In this document: positions 22,421-32,000 of the stretch, piece by piece
Layout of the letters: every line of letters begins with the position of its first letter
How positions within the stretch are numbered: the first letter of the stretch is position 1
Assembly: GCA_036635835.1 (NCBI GenBank)
Contig: JAVWPP010000009.1
Location: 1 to 32,399 of the forward strand
Direction: 5' to 3'
Origin: JAVWPP01 sp036635835
GTDB taxonomy: Bacteria > Bacillota > Clostridia > TANB77 > CAG-465
DNA: 32,399 bases
Translations under genes and position numbers: made by a program
Notes under the pieces: model-generated
What the model was told of the DNA's origin: nothing
Seen by the model: only the letters and a program-made list of their open reading frames with translations
Databases searched by the model: none

Positions 22421-24157
22421 ATGGAAAATAAAAGATTACAAGATGTAGATATTGACAGCTTAACTAGCATAGAAGATAAGCTAAAGACTACGTTTCAAAA
22501 AATATTAATAGCACAAGACTCCATGCTAGCAGATTTAAATATCCCCCAAGAAGATATAAATAAAGTCATAAAAAGACTAGAAGAAGATAAAATAAGCATA
22601 TCTTTAATTAGCGGAGATAAAAACAATAAAGATGCAGACGAAATATTTACAGAAAACAGATATGTACAAGGATATTTCAAAAAAGCACCAAACAAAGAAT
22701 CAAAAGATATAATAGCCGTAAGAAAAGAGCTAGACCCAGAAACATGCATAAGAACTTTGGCCCATGAATTCCAGCACGCAGTAGGCTCTTGCATAAGAGA
22801 CAAAGGCCTTAGAATCGCAAACACCTACAGATGGGTAGACGAAGCGCTCACAGAGCAAGTTTCAGCAGAAAGCCTAAAAATACAGCCAACAACATACAGA
22901 GTAGAAAGAGAAATATTACAGGAAATAACAGAAGCAGAAGAATTCACAGAGCAAGATCTAAGAGACCTTAAAAAAGTATACATAACGCAAGATTCATTTA
23001 AACTAATGGAAATGCTAGATTCAACAAAGTTACGTAGCATAGAAAACGTAGTAAAAGAAATTACAACGCCAACAATGTCCTTAAACGTAGAAGAAGAAAA
23101 AATACGCATGGACAATTTACAAGCCAAAGTAGACTCAATAATAGACGAAACCATACTAAAAAAACAAAGCAGTAAAATGAAAGACTTTTTAGGAATATAC
23201 AATTTTAAAGACAGAAAAAAGAAATATCAAGAAGCATTAGAAAGCTCACCAAACTTCACAAACGAAAAAAACCAAAGCATACAAAAACAAATGCTAAAAG
23301 ATATAGGAAATAAAGTTGCAGAAAAAGAAAAAAATCCAGAAAAAGCTATAGCTAAGTTCATAAAAACAATTCAGTCAAACAAAGAATACGAAGCAGATTT
23401 CTTAGAAGACGAAGGAAAACTAAATATACTTAAAGAAATAACAAGAATTAAATCTATATTTGGAGTAGACGTTAAAAAAGAAATAAAAAATCTATCTGAG
23501 ATAGAAGCAAAAATAAACATACAAGATAATTCACGCGTAGAAATAGACCAAAAAACAAGTGAATTAAAAGTAATCAATTCATATATAACAAAAGAAAATG
23601 TAGATAAAACATTTGTATACGGAGAAGAGCTCCTACGTGGAGACTTCACAAAAGGAGAAGACAAAGAAGAATATGCATACGGAAAAGAAATCACCTTTTA
23701 CCCAAATGGAATGGTTAAAAAAATAGAAGCAAACTCTAGAAAAATGCTTCTTAAAATAGATTTAACAAACGAAGAAGATGCAGAAGAATACAAACAGCTA
23801 ATATGCAGCAGCATACAAGAAATAAAAGAAAGCAAAGAAAAAACTGCAGATAAAAAAAGAATAGCGGATGAATTATTAAACAAGCAGTTTGACGAAATTG
23901 TCCCTAAGCCTAAAAATAGAAACAAAAAAACTCATATAAAAGCATTAGCAGAAAGCAAAGAAGAAGCGCCAGCACAGAAATTTAGTCATTCGAAAATGCC
24001 AGAGGCAAGCAAAATATATGAAAATCCAGCTAATAACGTAGACAAAATTGTCGAAGTATATAAAAAAATAGATGCTTTAGATAAAACAGAAGATTTATCA
24101 CAAGTTATATTTGAAGCAAAAAAAACAAATGAAAAATCAGCTTCACGCGGAAGATAA
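22421..24157 (+). CDS. Gluzincin-like metallopeptidase-related protein, copy 1 (HEFQH)
   Basis: A 578-residue soluble protein. A zinc-peptidase-like motif LAHEFQHAVG (H115, E116, H119) is followed 22 residues on by WVDEALTEQVS (E141), the typical third ligand of gluzincins. Upstream, IIAVRKELDPETCIRTL fits the strand and helix that precede such a site. The rest is not recognised: a helical, Lys/Glu-rich middle (150-390), a beta-like segment with YGKEITFYPNGMVKKIE (about 420-445) and a low-complexity end with KPKNRNKKTHIKA. There is no signal peptide, so it should act in the cytoplasm. The C-terminal beta segment aligns with the second copy (STFLYDGTIKKDIP), supporting duplication. The start has GAGGTG nearby. 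Confidence 0.75.
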   Translation: MENKRLQDVDIDSLTSIEDKLKTTFQKILIAQDSMLADLNIPQEDINKVIKRLEEDKISISLISGDKNNKDADEIFTENRYVQGYFKKAPNKESKDIIAVRKELDPETCIRTLAHEFQHAVGSCIRDKGLRIANTYRWVDEALTEQVSAESLKIQPTTYRVEREILQEITEAEEFTEQDLRDLKKVYITQDSFKLMEMLDSTKLRSIENVVKEITTPTMSLNVEEEKIRMDNLQAKVDSIIDETILKKQSSKMKDFLGIYNFKDRKKKYQEALESSPNFTNEKNQSIQKQMLKDIGNKVAEKEKNPEKAIAKFIKTIQSNKEYEADFLEDEGKLNILKEITRIKSIFGVDVKKEIKNLSEIEAKINIQDNSRVEIDQKTSELKVINSYITKENVDKTFVYGEELLRGDFTKGEDKEEYAYGKEITFYPNGMVKKIEANSRKMLLKIDLTNEEDAEEYKQLICSSIQEIKESKEKTADKKRIADELLNKQFDEIVPKPKNRNKKTHIKALAESKEEAPAQKFSHSKMPEASKIYENPANNVDKIVEVYKKIDALDKTEDLSQVIFEAKKTNEKSASRGR

Positions 24158-24167
24158 AAGGTGTAAA

Positions 24168-24386
24168 ATGAGCATGAAATACGATAAAATCGAAGATAAT
24201 CAGGTATATAAAGAAGTTATAGATAAAGCAGGAAAAGAAGCATTAATATATATTGAAAGATTAGAAAATAACGAATGTAAAAATTCATTATACTTTTGGA
24301 AAATCAAAACTCAAATACTAAAAGAAAAATACAATTTAGACTGGGAGAGCCCAGAAAAAATAAATCCACATATATTATTTGATTAG
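24168..24386 (+). CDS. Small protein, copy 2 of the duplicated module
   Basis: A 72-residue paralogue of the 22205 product: the same helix (YKEVIDKAGKEALIYIERLE) and C-terminal block (YFWKIKTQILKEKYNLDW, SPEKINPHILFD). The ATG at 24168 is chosen because AAAGGTG lies just upstream; the frame is open further upstream into the previous gene, but only as overlap. It begins 10 bases after copy 1 of the large gene and ends 14 bases before copy 2. The conserved small-large pairing suggests the two products work together. Confidence 0.82.
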   Translation: MSMKYDKIEDNQVYKEVIDKAGKEALIYIERLENNECKNSLYFWKIKTQILKEKYNLDWESPEKINPHILFD

Positions 24387-24400
24387 AAAGGAAGGACTAG

Positions 24401-26134
24401 ATGGCTACTAATATTAAAAAATATGAAGACAATAAACTATTTAAAATGCTAAGAAAATTAAAAGGAATAATAAGCAAAAGTCAAGGAGTATTAGATATAA
24501 GTTTAGAAGAAAATAAAAACATAGAAGAAAAACTAAAACCAGCTTTTCACAAATATCTAATAGCGCTAGAAAAAGAGTGCAAAAGCATAGACCTTAACGA
24601 CCAAAGTTTTTTTGACGATGTTCTAGCAGATATATGTAACGAAACCGTAAAAATATATTTATCAGACACAGAAGATAGATTTTTCAAAGAAAACATTTTT
24701 TCTAAAGCATATTTTAATGTAGAAACAAATGAAATATACATAAACGAAACATATATAACAGAAAAAGGCGAAATAAACGAAGAAAAAGCCATGCAAGTTA
24801 TAGCCCATGTTTACGAGCACTATTTATATAATAGATTCAAAAAAGAAGATGCGGAAAATGAAGAATATTTTTGGGTAGAAGAAGGTATTAATGAAATAGC
24901 AAGCAAAAGAATATTAAAAGAAGATGAATACGAATATAATAACTATGTAACATACTTAAAATCCGCTTTTAGATATAGAATGCTTTCAGGCAAAAACTTC
25001 GATGAAGATAAAATTTATGCAGAGCACAAACTAGGCAAACATACATATGTATCTAACGTTTTAAAAAGAGATTTTTGCTTAAATATAGAGAAAATTCTAT
25101 CAGTTAAAAGAGATCTAAATGAATACATAAAAGACAAAGAATTTGCAGAAATCATAGAAGATATATATTTAAAATACGTATTAGACATAAACAAAATAAA
25201 CATTAAAAATATACAAAAATTCGACTATGAAAACGAGTACAAAAAGTACTATACAATAGCAAAAAATCTAAATGTAAATTCAAATACAGTAGATGATAGA
25301 ATAGCAGAAAGAATATTAGATGATCTTTCAACATACTGCATGAAAAACGCAGAAACTCAGGTAGAAGCCATAAAGCTACTCTTTTCACTCTTTAACTTAG
25401 AACAAATATACATAGAAGAATTCCAATCAAACGAACGAAAAGTAATGCTTATAACGCAAATCCTAAAAATGAAATCCAAATACAAAGAAGACGTAGCAGA
25501 CGAATATACTAGAATAATTAGAAAATATAAAAAACTATTAAAATTAAAAAATGCTGCGCAAATTGAAATAGAGCCTCTAACTGGTAGATTTCAAATAAAA
25601 CTTTTAAAACAAGCAGACGAAAACATAGTTTTAGACATGTATATTGACAAGGGTTGTAAAATATATAACGTAGACGCTTTTAAACATAAAAATTTAGATA
25701 GATATGAAATCTCAACATTTCTTTACGACGGAACCATAAAAAAAGATATACCCGGAAACAACATTAAAGTTAAAAAAGTAAATATGCAAAACGATGTTGA
25801 AAGAAGAGAATACGAGAGAAATTTAAAACTAAGCCTAACAGAATATAAAATATATCAAAAAGAAAACTTAGTTAAATTAGAAGAATCACAAAAAGCTTTT
25901 GATGATTATTTTAAAAGATATATTTCAAAATACATATCTTTAAATTTAAAAGGAAATAAAAGCATAGAAAAAGGAATATACAAAACAAAAGCAGAAGAAA
26001 CTGCTAATACAGTTATATTAAAATATTTTTCTAAAACTTCATCTGAAGAATTCTTAAAAAATGAAGAAGCTAATGTAATGAACTTAGTAAACAATTTTGT
26101 AGAATCAGATAAAGTATACAAAGAGCAAAAATAA
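24401..26134 (+). CDS. Paralogue of the metallopeptidase-like protein, altered site (HVYEH)
   Basis: A 577-residue soluble protein, nearly the same length as the 22421 product. At the same place the motif reads VIAHVYEHYLY (H136, E139, H140), followed 21 residues later by FWVEEGINEIAS (E161). Both zinc-ligand His and the distal Glu are kept, but the catalytic Glu next to the first His is Val and a Glu sits next to the second His (HxxEH order). It could be an inactive paralogue, a zinc-binding scaffold or an enzyme with rearranged chemistry. The C-terminal beta segment (YEISTFLYDGTIKKDIPG) matches copy 1. Most of the remaining sequence is helical and not recognised. AAGGAAGG precedes the ATG. 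Confidence 0.75.
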   Translation: MATNIKKYEDNKLFKMLRKLKGIISKSQGVLDISLEENKNIEEKLKPAFHKYLIALEKECKSIDLNDQSFFDDVLADICNETVKIYLSDTEDRFFKENIFSKAYFNVETNEIYINETYITEKGEINEEKAMQVIAHVYEHYLYNRFKKEDAENEEYFWVEEGINEIASKRILKEDEYEYNNYVTYLKSAFRYRMLSGKNFDEDKIYAEHKLGKHTYVSNVLKRDFCLNIEKILSVKRDLNEYIKDKEFAEIIEDIYLKYVLDINKINIKNIQKFDYENEYKKYYTIAKNLNVNSNTVDDRIAERILDDLSTYCMKNAETQVEAIKLLFSLFNLEQIYIEEFQSNERKVMLITQILKMKSKYKEDVADEYTRIIRKYKKLLKLKNAAQIEIEPLTGRFQIKLLKQADENIVLDMYIDKGCKIYNVDAFKHKNLDRYEISTFLYDGTIKKDIPGNNIKVKKVNMQNDVERREYERNLKLSLTEYKIYQKENLVKLEESQKAFDDYFKRYISKYISLNLKGNKSIEKGIYKTKAEETANTVILKYFSKTSSEEFLKNEEANVMNLVNNFVESDKVYKEQK

Positions 26135-26158
26135 TTCAAGAAGGAAGAGTAAAAAAAT

Positions 26159-26989
26159 ATGGATAATAAAATGAAAGTCTATGCATTTGTTGGGCCAAGT
26201 GGTACTGGAAAAAGTCATAGAGCACATTTAGTAGCTGCAACGTACAATATAGATTATATAATAGACGATGGAATACTAGTACACAACAACAAAGTTGCAG
26301 CTGGTAAATCTGCTAAAACAGAAGACACTAAAATAGCATCAGTAAAAGCTGCAATATTTTTAAATGAAGACAGAAGAAAAGTTATGGTAGATACTATTAA
26401 AGCCATGGGCGTTAAAAAAATATTACTACTTGGAACATCAGACGGAATGGTACAAAAAATAGCAGCAAATTTAGAACTTCCTGAAATATGCCATATAGCA
26501 TATATTCAAGAATATGCAACTCAGGAGGAAATGAATTTAGCAAGAAAAATGAGATTAGAGCAAGGTAAACACGTTATACCTGTTCCAACATTTGCAATAA
26601 AAGAACAGTTTTCCGGATATTTTATGGATCCTCTTAAAATATTTAATAGAAAAAAAGAAGCAAATAATATAATTACTGAAAGAACAATTATAAGACCTAC
26701 ATTTAGTTATCTTGGAAACTATGTAATAGCAGATACCGTTATTATGAATATAATAGAATACGTAGGTAGAGATGTAAAAGGAATTTTCAAAGTTACAAGA
26801 ACTAGAATTGAAAAATACATAGATGGAATGAATTTAGAAATAGATATTACTGTAGATTATGGAGTTAATATGCCAACTATTGTAAAAGAATTAGAAAGCA
26901 AAATTAAGTCCAAAATAGATTTACTAACAGGTATAAATATATTCAAATTAGACATATTTATTAAAGGAATTAACATTCCTAAAAAATAG
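26159..26989 (+). CDS. P-loop NTPase fused to an Asp23/Gls24-like domain
   Basis: A 276-residue protein. The N-terminal half has a Walker A motif (VGPSGTGKSH, residues 11-20) followed by IDYIIDDGIL and later MGVKKILLLGTSDG, the pattern of a kinase-like P-loop fold. The C-terminal part (about 185-276) has YVGRDVKGIFKVTRTRIE and VNMPTIVKELESKIKSKIDL, ending IFKLDIFIKGI. This is the strand-helix-strand layout of the Asp23/Gls24 (YloU-like) family. The cellular role is unknown; Asp23 proteins are linked to the cell envelope and stress. It starts 24 bases after the 24401 gene and is probably the last gene of that transcript. Confidence 0.78.
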   Translation: MDNKMKVYAFVGPSGTGKSHRAHLVAATYNIDYIIDDGILVHNNKVAAGKSAKTEDTKIASVKAAIFLNEDRRKVMVDTIKAMGVKKILLLGTSDGMVQKIAANLELPEICHIAYIQEYATQEEMNLARKMRLEQGKHVIPVPTFAIKEQFSGYFMDPLKIFNRKKEANNIITERTIIRPTFSYLGNYVIADTVIMNIIEYVGRDVKGIFKVTRTRIEKYIDGMNLEIDITVDYGVNMPTIVKELESKIKSKIDLLTGINIFKLDIFIKGINIPKK

Positions 26990-27032
26990 CCACAAAAATT
27001 AGTCGAAACAAGGAAAAAAACTGGCAAAACAC

Positions 27033-27061
27033 TTGAAAAATATTTAAAAATAGTGTATAAT
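27033..27061 (+). promoter_or_regulatory. Promoter of the rimP-nusA-ylxR-infB operon
   Basis: TTGAAA (27033-27038) and TATAAT (27056-27061) are 17 bases apart. The leader to rimP is about 145 bases. Confidence 0.75.
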
Positions 27062-27085
27062 AATAATGTACAATATAGAAACGGC

Positions 27086-27116
27086 TTAAAAGAGTGGGCA
27101 ACGCCCACTCTTTTAG
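27086..27116 (+). terminator. Terminator-like hairpin in the rimP operon leader
   Basis: AAAAGAGTGGGC (27088-27099) pairs perfectly with GCCCACTCTTTT (27103-27114) around a 3-base loop. It starts about 20 bases after the predicted transcription start of the rimP operon. It may end the upstream transcript, attenuate the operon, or both; the T-run is short (TTTTAGTAAT). Confidence 0.7.
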
Positions 27117-27214
27117 TAATATAATGTAGTATATTACGGTAAAAGAATAGTTAACTGTAGAAAATAATATATTAAAGTAAGCCGGGATATATATAAATAT
27201 TTGGGGGGAAATGA

Positions 27215-27688
27215 ATGTCTAAAAAACTAGATATCGCAGTAGATGCGATTGTAAAGCCAGAAGCTGAAAAGTTAGGACTAGAAATTGAGTATGTGGAATA
27301 TGTTAAAGAAGGCGAAATTAACATACTCAGAATAGTAATAGATAAGCCAGGTCAAAAAGTAGGTATTGAAGATTGCGAATCTTTAAGTAGAGCAGTAGAT
27401 GAGCAAATAGAAGCTAAAGTAGATATAAAAAACGAATATACTTTAGAAGTTGCTTCGCCTGGTATTGAAAGAGCTATAAAAACAGATAGATTATATCAAA
27501 AGTATATAAACGAAATTATTAGATTTAGTTTATATAAACAAGTAAATGGTAAAAAAATATTAATAGGAAAAATTAAAGAATTAAACGAAGCAAATTTAAT
27601 AGTTGTTTCAGATGAAGAAGAATATACAATAGAAAAAACAAATATCGCATCAGCAAATACGTATTACGATTTTGAGAGTAAAAAATAG
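27215..27688 (+). CDS. rimP: Ribosome maturation factor RimP
   Basis: A 157-residue factor for 30S subunit assembly. The N-terminal alpha/beta domain has LGLEIEYVEYVKEGEINILR, the usual RimP IDKPxGVxIEDCExxSRAV pattern (IDKPGQKVGIEDCESLSRAV) and LEVASPGIERAI. The C-terminal SH3-like domain follows (about 85-157). Length is normal. The start is set by GGGGGGAAATGA. nusA begins 11 bases after the stop, the classic rimP-nusA arrangement. Confidence 0.95.
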   Translation: MSKKLDIAVDAIVKPEAEKLGLEIEYVEYVKEGEINILRIVIDKPGQKVGIEDCESLSRAVDEQIEAKVDIKNEYTLEVASPGIERAIKTDRLYQKYINEIIRFSLYKQVNGKKILIGKIKELNEANLIVVSDEEEYTIEKTNIASANTYYDFESKK

Positions 27689-27699
27689 GAGGAATAGAA

Positions 27700-28785
27700 A
27701 TGAGTAAAAGTGAAAAAATAAACCCAAAAGCATTACTTAGTGCTATGGAGGAATTATATACTGAAAAAGGAATAACAAAAGAATATATGGTAGAGTCATT
27801 AAAAATGGCATTAGAAGTAGCATACAAAAAGAATTTTGGAAGTGAAACAGAAAACATAGTTATCAAAATAGATGATGAAAAAGGTGAAGCAAAAGTTTTT
27901 GCACAAAAAGAAGTAGTAGCAACAGTAGAAGAAGTAGAAAATAACGGTACACATATTACATTAGAAGATGCAAAAAATATATCTAAAAGAGCCGCAGTAG
28001 GAGACATTTTAAACGTAGAAGTAACACCAAAAAACTTTGGAAGAATAGCTGCTGTAACTGGAAAACAAGTAATTGTTCAAAGATTAAGAGAAGCAGAAAG
28101 AGATCTTGTATTCTCTCAGTATTCTAATAAAGCAGGAGAAATAGTTGTAGGAATAGTTCAAAGAATGGACAAAGGAAACCTAATTATAGATCTTGGAAGA
28201 GTAGAAGCGTTTATGCCTGCTAAAGAACAAGTTAAAACAGAAAGATTTGAAACACATGATAGAATAAAAGCATTCGTTGTAGAAGTAAATCAAAACCCTA
28301 AATTCGGGCCACAAGTATTACTTTCTAGAACACATCCAAATCTAGTTAAAAAACTTTTCGAAATGGAAGTACCTGAAATTGCAGACGGTATTATAGAAAT
28401 CAAAAATATAGTTAGAGAAGCAGGAGCAAGAACAAAAGTTGCCGTTTGGTCTAACGATGAAAATATAGATCCTATAGGTTCATGTATAGGTAAAAGAGGA
28501 ATGAGAATTCAAAAAGTTACAGATGAACTACAAGGAGAAAAAATAGATATCATACCATTTAGCGATGACGCTCCAAGCTATATAATAAATGCGTTAAGCC
28601 CAGCACAAATACTTGCAATAGATTTAAATGAAGAAGAAAATTCTTGTTTAGTAGTAGTACCAGATGATCAGCTTTCACTAGCAATAGGAGCAGGTGGTCA
28701 AAACGTAAGACTTGCAGCTAACCTAACAGGTTGGAAAATAGATATTAAGAGTGAATCTCAAGTAGCAGAACAAATAGTAGAGTAG
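27700..28785 (+). CDS. nusA: Transcription termination/antitermination factor NusA
   Basis: A 361-residue factor that binds RNA polymerase and RNA to control pausing and termination. Order of domains: N-terminal polymerase-binding domain (ITKEYMVESLKMALEVAYKK), S1 domain (about 130-200, GEIVVGIVQRMDKGNLIIDL), KH1 (GSCIGKRGMRIQKVTDEL) and KH2 (AIGAGGQNVRLAANLTGWKI). It ends right after KH2, as in other Firmicutes, without the acidic repeats of E. coli. It has a GGAGGAA ribosome binding site. ylxR starts 4 bases downstream. Confidence 0.96.
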   Translation: MSKSEKINPKALLSAMEELYTEKGITKEYMVESLKMALEVAYKKNFGSETENIVIKIDDEKGEAKVFAQKEVVATVEEVENNGTHITLEDAKNISKRAAVGDILNVEVTPKNFGRIAAVTGKQVIVQRLREAERDLVFSQYSNKAGEIVVGIVQRMDKGNLIIDLGRVEAFMPAKEQVKTERFETHDRIKAFVVEVNQNPKFGPQVLLSRTHPNLVKKLFEMEVPEIADGIIEIKNIVREAGARTKVAVWSNDENIDPIGSCIGKRGMRIQKVTDELQGEKIDIIPFSDDAPSYIINALSPAQILAIDLNEEENSCLVVVPDDQLSLAIGAGGQNVRLAANLTGWKIDIKSESQVAEQIVE

Positions 28786-28789
28786 ATTT

Positions 28790-29071
28790 ATGAATAATCC
28801 AAAAAACACAAGAATGTGTTTGATGTGTAGAAAAAGACAAGAAAAAACTAATTATATAAGATTAATTGCAAATAATAACAATGTAGTAATAGACAAAACA
28901 AATAATTCACAGTGTAGAAGTGTGTATATTTGTAATTTGGCAGATTGCATAGATAAACTTAAGAAAAGAAAAAACATAGAGAATATGTTTAAAATAGCGT
29001 TAAAAAATAAGGAAATAATGATGAGTGAATCAAATGTTAATGAACTTATTGAAAAAATTAAAAGGGGGTAA
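28790..29071 (+). CDS. YlxR/RnpM-family RNA-binding protein
   Basis: A 93-residue protein with the YlxR signature: RMCLMCRKRQEKTNYIRLI at the start, then SVYICNLADCIDKLKKRKNI. Bacillus YlxR (RnpM) binds RNA and modulates RNase P. The usual GRGAYVC segment reads QCRSVYIC here, so the glycine pair is lost. The gene lies between nusA and infB as usual, but the ylxQ (L7Ae-like) gene often found between ylxR and infB is missing: infB starts 5 bases after this stop codon. Confidence 0.9.
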   Translation: MNNPKNTRMCLMCRKRQEKTNYIRLIANNNNVVIDKTNNSQCRSVYICNLADCIDKLKKRKNIENMFKIALKNKEIMMSESNVNELIEKIKRG

Positions 29072-29076
29072 ACGCA

Positions 29077-32000
29077 TTGAAGGAAAACGACAAAGCAAAA
29101 AATGTAGAAAAAAGTGGTGCAAAGTCTTCAAAGGAACAACCACATATCATAAGAAGACAAGTGACGATAATTAAAACAGAAGAAAGCGCGCCAAAATCAA
29201 ACAAAGTAGTAGATTATGAAATAACAAAAGAATCTAGACCAGCAGCGCCAAGAAGTAATAACACACAAAATGGTGAAAGAAGACCGTACAATAACAACAA
29301 TCAAGGTCAAAGAAGTAAATTCTTAAACAATAAAAATTCAAGTGTTGTCATTATGAAAAATGGTAAAAAAGTAGAAGAAGTTAAAGAAGTAAAAGAAGTT
29401 AAAAAAGTAGAAGAAGTAAACGAAAAAATAGAAGAAGTTAAGGTAGTGAAAGAAATAGAAGTTAAAAAAGTTGAATTAGATGATACAAAAACAGTTGCAG
29501 CAGAAGAAAAAGCAGCTCAGACTACTAAGGAAACATCTGTAGAAAAGAAACCGTTTGTTAGAACAAATACTCAAAGTGGCGAAAGAAGACCATATAACAA
29601 TAATGACGGCGAAAGAAGACCATATAACAATAATAATAGTGGCGAAAGAAGACCGTATAACAATAATAACAGCGGTGAAAGAAGACCATANNNNNNNNNN
29701 NNNNNNNNNNNNNNNNNNNNNNNNNNNNNNNNNNNNNNNNNNNNNNNNNNNNNNNNNNNNNNNNNNNNNNNNNNNNNNNNNNNNNNNNNNTGGCGAAAGA
29801 AGACCATATAACAATAATAACAGTGGTGAAAGAAGACCATACAATAGTAACTACAATAATAACAATAACGGCGGAGAGAGAAGACCATATAACAATAATA
29901 ATGGTGGTGCTCAAACTGGCGAAAGAAGACCATATAATAGCAATTATCAAGGCGGCGAAAGAAGACCGTACAATAATAACAATAATGATGGCGAAAGAAG
30001 ACCATACAATAGTAACTACAATAACAACAATAGCAACAGTGGTGAAAGAAGACCGTATAACAATAACTACAATAATAACAACAATAATGGCGGAGAGAGA
30101 AGACCATACAATAATAACTATAATAACAACAATAACGCAAGTGGCGAAAGAAGACCATATAATAATAACTATGGCAACAATAACGGCGGAGAAAGAAGAC
30201 CGTACAACAACAATGGTGGCGGTAGATTTAATAACGATGGCAATTCTTCATACCAAGTTAATAAGTTTATAAAAACAGCAGAAAAGCTACCAATAGAGCA
30301 AAAAGAGATGAAAGAGTATTCACAAAATCTTATCACTAAAGATAAAGAAAGATTTAATGGAGAAAACAAATCTATAGATAAAAAACAAGACAAAAAGAAT
30401 AAAAATGCAATAAGAGAGCAAAACTCTAGAGTAGATTTAGCAAAAATAAAAGGACTTGAAGTAGACACTAACAAAGGAATGTACGAACTTTATGATAGAA
30501 ATATAGATCGTAGAAGAGCAAGAAAAACTAGAAGAGTAAGAGAAGAAAGTAAACAGACACTTATAATTCCAATGACAGAAGTAACACTTCCAGAAGAAAT
30601 GACAGTTAAAATGTTTGCAGAATCTATAAAGAAAACTTCAGCAGAAGTTATCAAAAAATTATTTAAACTAGGAATACTTGCAACATTAAATCAAGAAATA
30701 GATTTTGATACTGCTTTCTTAATAGCTGAAGAATACGGAATAACAGCTAAAAAAGAAGTAGTTGTAACAGAAGAAGATATTCTATTTGATGAGTCAGAAG
30801 ATAAAGAAGATGAATTAGAATCTAGACCACCAATAGTAGTTGTAATGGGACACGTAGATCATGGTAAGACATCTATATTAGATAGAATTAGAAAAGCAAA
30901 TGTACAGTCTGGAGAAGCAGGCGGAATAACTCAGCACATTGGAGCATACAAAGTTAAAGTGCAAGATAAGGAAATAACTTTCTTAGATACACCAGGACAT
31001 GAAGCGTTTACTGCAATGAGAGCAAGAGGAGCGCAAGTTACAGATATAGCTATTATAGTTGTAGCTGCAGATGATGGAATAATGCCACAAACTGTAGAAG
31101 CTATAAATCATGCTAAAGCTGCAGAAGTTTCTATAATCGTAGCAATAAATAAAATAGATAAGCCAGGAGCAAACATAGATAAAGTTAAACAAGAATTACT
31201 AGAAGCAGGACTTGTACCAGAAGAATGGGGCGGAGACACAATATGTGTACCTGTATCAGCAGTAACTGGAGAAGGAATGGATACATTACTTGAAATGGTC
31301 CTATTAGTAGCAGAAGTTAAAGACTTAAAATCTAATCCAAATAAACAAGCAAAAGGAACTGTAATAGAAGCAAAACTAGACAAAAACAAAGGAACAGTTG
31401 CATCACTTTTAGTACAAAGAGGAAGCTTAAACGTTGGAGATACAATAGTTTGTGGAGAAGTTATTGGTAGAGTAAGAGCCATGACAGATGATAAAGGAAG
31501 AAAAGTTAAAGTAGCTGGACCTTCTACACCTGTTGAAATCATGGGATTATCTTCAGTACCAGAAACAGGAGACATATTCTATGAAGTAGAAAACGAAAAA
31601 GTAGCTAAACAACTTATAGAAAAGAGAAAAGGTACAAAAAGAGCAACATTAATTAAACAAGGAGCAAAAGTAACACTAGAAGATTTATTCTCACAAATCA
31701 AACAAGGAGAAGTTAAAGATTTAAATGTTATAATAAAAGCAGACTTACAAGGATCTGTTCAAGCGCTTAAAGATTCATTAGAAAAAATATCTAACGAAGA
31801 AGTAAGAGTAAGAGTAATCCATGGAGCAGCTGGTGCAATATCAGAATCAGATGTTACACTTGCAATGGTTTCAAATGCAATAATAATTGGATTTAATGTA
31901 AGACCTAATGCTGTAGCTGCATCAATTGCTGAAAAAGAAAAAGTTAATTTAAGATTATACAGAGTAATTTACGATGCAATAAACGATGTTCAAGCTGCAA

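Noticed and set aside
29077..29811. A separate 5' gene distinct from the IF-2 gene, suggested by the frame change
   Set aside because: The frame change falls in the 100-N gap, whose length is arbitrary; the repeat motif continues on both sides.
29571..30158. Long minus-strand open frames rich in Tyr, Cys, Phe and Ser
   Set aside because: They are mirror readings of the infB repeat tract, cross the N gap and have no start signal.
29578..30228. Regularly spaced direct repeats that could look like a CRISPR array
   Set aside because: The units are in frame with infB, their spacing varies, and the sequences between them are more of the same Asn codons rather than unique spacers.
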